Origin: an uncultured Clostridia bacterium
Lineage (GTDB): Bacteria; Bacillota; Clostridia; Oscillospirales; CAG-272
Direction of reading: 5' to 3'
DNA: 6,157 nucleotides
Assembly (NCBI GenBank): GCA_937884385.1
Contig: CALGCW010000119.1
Location: 1-6,157, forward strand
A program made the position numbers and the translations under genes. Shown piece by piece: positions 4,628 to 6,157 of the stretch. How positions within the stretch are numbered: the stretch's first letter is position 1; every line of letters begins with the position of its first letter. The notes under the pieces are model-generated. The model searched no databases. It saw only the letters and a list, made by a program, of their open reading frames with translations, and was not told the origin of the DNA.

Positions 4628-6157
4628 TCTTGGTTTCCTCCTGTTCGGTGATTATCGGCTCGGCGGGAGCTTCGGCACGCTTTCTTTCGGGGGCGGTTCG
4701 GAGCGAGGAGCCGCCTGCCTTGGTCTTGCCCGATTTCCTCGGAGGAGTCCTCTGCGGATCGTTGCTCTGACTCTCGGTCTGCACCACACCGCCGCCTGCG
4801 GCAGTTCCTGATGCCGTCTTTTCGGCAAGCCAATCGGGATGATATTTCTTCACGATGCCGTCGATGATCTCCTTCTTCTCGGCGTAGCCTACCTTGCGGT
4901 TGGCGTTCTCGGCTACGGCATAAGGATTGTCCTTGTCAAACTCAATGCCCCATTCAAAGAACAGCTTGAGGCGCACCTTCATCGGGTGCGCTCCCGTTTT
5001 CATAACAACAAACTGACCTTTGGGCATGGATTTCAGCTCGTCGGGAGTCATCAGCGGTCGCTCGATCATCTGCAGGGATGCCGAGGGATCGTTCTTTCCT
5101 CGGCTGACCGATCCCGACATGACGGTACGGCTGCCGAGTGCCTTGGAGAGAATTTCAGCGGAGGAGCTGTTGGGAGCGAAACCGCCGAAGATGGTGAGCT
5201 GTGTGTTGTCCACGATGATCTCCGCACCTTCCTTGCCGTAGTTCTTGTCGAGCTGCGAGAAGGACTGAATGATCGGCACGATCTGCAAACGGCGGGAACG
5301 GGATGCGCTGAACATCATCTCGGCATCCTGAATCTTGGGGAGCGTACCGTACTCGTCGCAGAAGAACACACAACGGTTCTTGAGCTTGCCGCCTTGCTCG
5401 TCAGCAACGGCAAGTATCTCACGGTAGAGCTGCTGAATGATGAGTGAGATCATGAAGAAGGTGTTGGGGTTTTCCTCCGGCATGATCACAAAGATAGCGG
5501 ATTTCTCGGAGCAAAACTTCTCGGCATCCACCTCGGTGTCAAAGCACAGAAGCTGTTCCAGCTCGGAGTCAAGGAATGCATTGAGGCGGGAGAGGGCTGT
5601 GGACATAACGCTTGCCATGCTTTGCTCACCGCCATTGAGAGCCGATCCCGCATACCACTTTGCCTTGTGATCCTCGGGGAGCATCTCCATGAGCTGCTGA
5701 AACTGATTCTTGCCTTTCTGATTAGAGGGAGCGAGAAGCTCTTGGATGATCTTGAACACCGACACGATGTGGCGTTTGCTCGGCTCACAGAACTCGGCAA
5801 CGAGCAGAATGGTCGCCGTGAGCAGACCTTCGGCGGAATCGTAAAAGTATGCGTTTTGTCCGAAGGATGCCGCATCCATACCCGATAGGATGATGGTCTT
5901 GGCAATGATCTTGGCGTACTTTTCGGCTTTCGCCTTATACATGAGCTGATCGGGATGGTCACGGTAGAGGTCGGTATATTTGTTGACGAGGTGGAGGAGA
6001 TTGTTTCCGTTGGAGCGCGTGGGGTTACGAAGGTCGATGACCGACACCTGATAGCCGTAGTCCTTGGCGATATTACCGTAGTTGCGCATGACGTCGCCCT
6101 TGGTGTCGGTGGAGAGGAAGGACATTCCCGACGCGCAGGCGTACTCAATGCACGGAT
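4614..6157 (-). CDS. VirD4/TraG-type conjugative coupling protein (T4CP), 5' end cut off by window
   Basis: A membrane-anchored ATPase that links the relaxase-DNA complex to a type IV secretion channel. 513 residues are visible. The frame stays open to the right edge, so the ATG at 6125 is internal (in GMSFLSTDTKGD) and the N-terminal membrane anchor and Walker A lie outside. The family motif TDTKGD is at 6093-6110. The Walker B motif is CVFFCDEYG, with its Asp-Glu codons at 5352-5357, followed by the conserved SRSRRLQIVPIIQSFSQL segment. The sequence closely resembles coupling proteins of Tn1549-type elements, by recognition of the VIDLRNPTRSNGNNLLHL block. The last ~100 residues are rich in Gly, Pro, Lys and Glu and probably disordered; such tails often contact relaxosome proteins. 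The stop TGA is at 4614-4616, inside the next gene. Confidence 0.93.
   Translation of the reverse strand, partial: PCIEYACASGMSFLSTDTKGDVMRNYGNIAKDYGYQVSVIDLRNPTRSNGNNLLHLVNKYTDLYRDHPDQLMYKAKAEKYAKIIAKTIILSGMDAASFGQNAYFYDSAEGLLTATILLVAEFCEPSKRHIVSVFKIIQELLAPSNQKGKNQFQQLMEMLPEDHKAKWYAGSALNGGEQSMASVMSTALSRLNAFLDSELEQLLCFDTEVDAEKFCSEKSAIFVIMPEENPNTFFMISLIIQQLYREILAVADEQGGKLKNRCVFFCDEYGTLPKIQDAEMMFSASRSRRLQIVPIIQSFSQLDKNYGKEGAEIIVDNTQLTIFGGFAPNSSSAEILSKALGSRTVMSGSVSRGKNDPSASLQMIERPLMTPDELKSMPKGQFVVMKTGAHPMKVRLKLFFEWGIEFDKDNPYAVAENANRKVGYAEKKEIIDGIVKKYHPDWLAEKTASGTAAGGGVVQTESQSNDPQRTPPRKSGKTKAGGSSLRTAPERKRAEAPAEPIITEQEETKNEPS

Noticed and set aside
4184..4651. 155-residue open frame on the plus strand
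   Set aside because: It lies antisense to the HTH gene and through the hairpins, with no ribosome site or recognisable family.
5486..6148. 220-residue open frame on the minus strand overlapping the coupling protein
   Set aside because: It is a Ser/Arg/Pro-rich out-of-frame shadow of the coupling protein gene.

Overview
The window reads as accessory DNA from a Gram-positive gut-type clostridium (Clostridia, probably Oscillospirales or Lachnospirales). The basis is strong AAGGAGG-type ribosome binding sites, a perfect sigma-A promoter, a DUF6809-like small protein and a Tn1549-type conjugation gene. The exact taxon is inferred and cannot be fixed from this sequence. Every gene I can support lies on the minus strand, so transcription runs from high to low coordinates.

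Right part (6157 to about 4370): the C-terminal two thirds or so of a VirD4/TraG-type coupling protein, the ATPase that feeds DNA to a conjugative type IV secretion channel. It overlaps by 14 bases a small winged-helix protein of the HTH_36 type. This pair belongs to an integrative conjugative element.

Middle (4369 to about 3700): a 308-base gene-free stretch holds an unusual concentration of inverted repeats. They include a 13-bp perfect stem and a closing pair of 14-base arms around a 161-base unit, which could be a structured RNA, a MITE-like remnant or a junction. Next is a 94-residue DUF6809-like protein starting at GTG, followed by a clear intrinsic terminator.

Left part (about 3640 to 1): a compact three-gene operon. 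A perfect TTGACA-N17-TATAAT promoter, with a 14-bp perfect palindrome at the start of the transcript, drives a MarR-family regulator and two ABC exporter half-transporters. The second half-transporter runs off the left edge. The first carries a degenerate ATP site (Asp for the catalytic Glu, Gln for the switch His), so the two very probably form an asymmetric heterodimeric exporter like LmrCD, BmrCD or TM287/288. The simplest model is that MarR represses its own operon until a toxic ligand releases it.

Taken together, a self-regulated efflux operon sits directly downstream of conjugation genes, where further transfer genes would be expected. It may be cargo of the element or may mark its broken edge. 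No RNA gene, CRISPR array or transposase was found.
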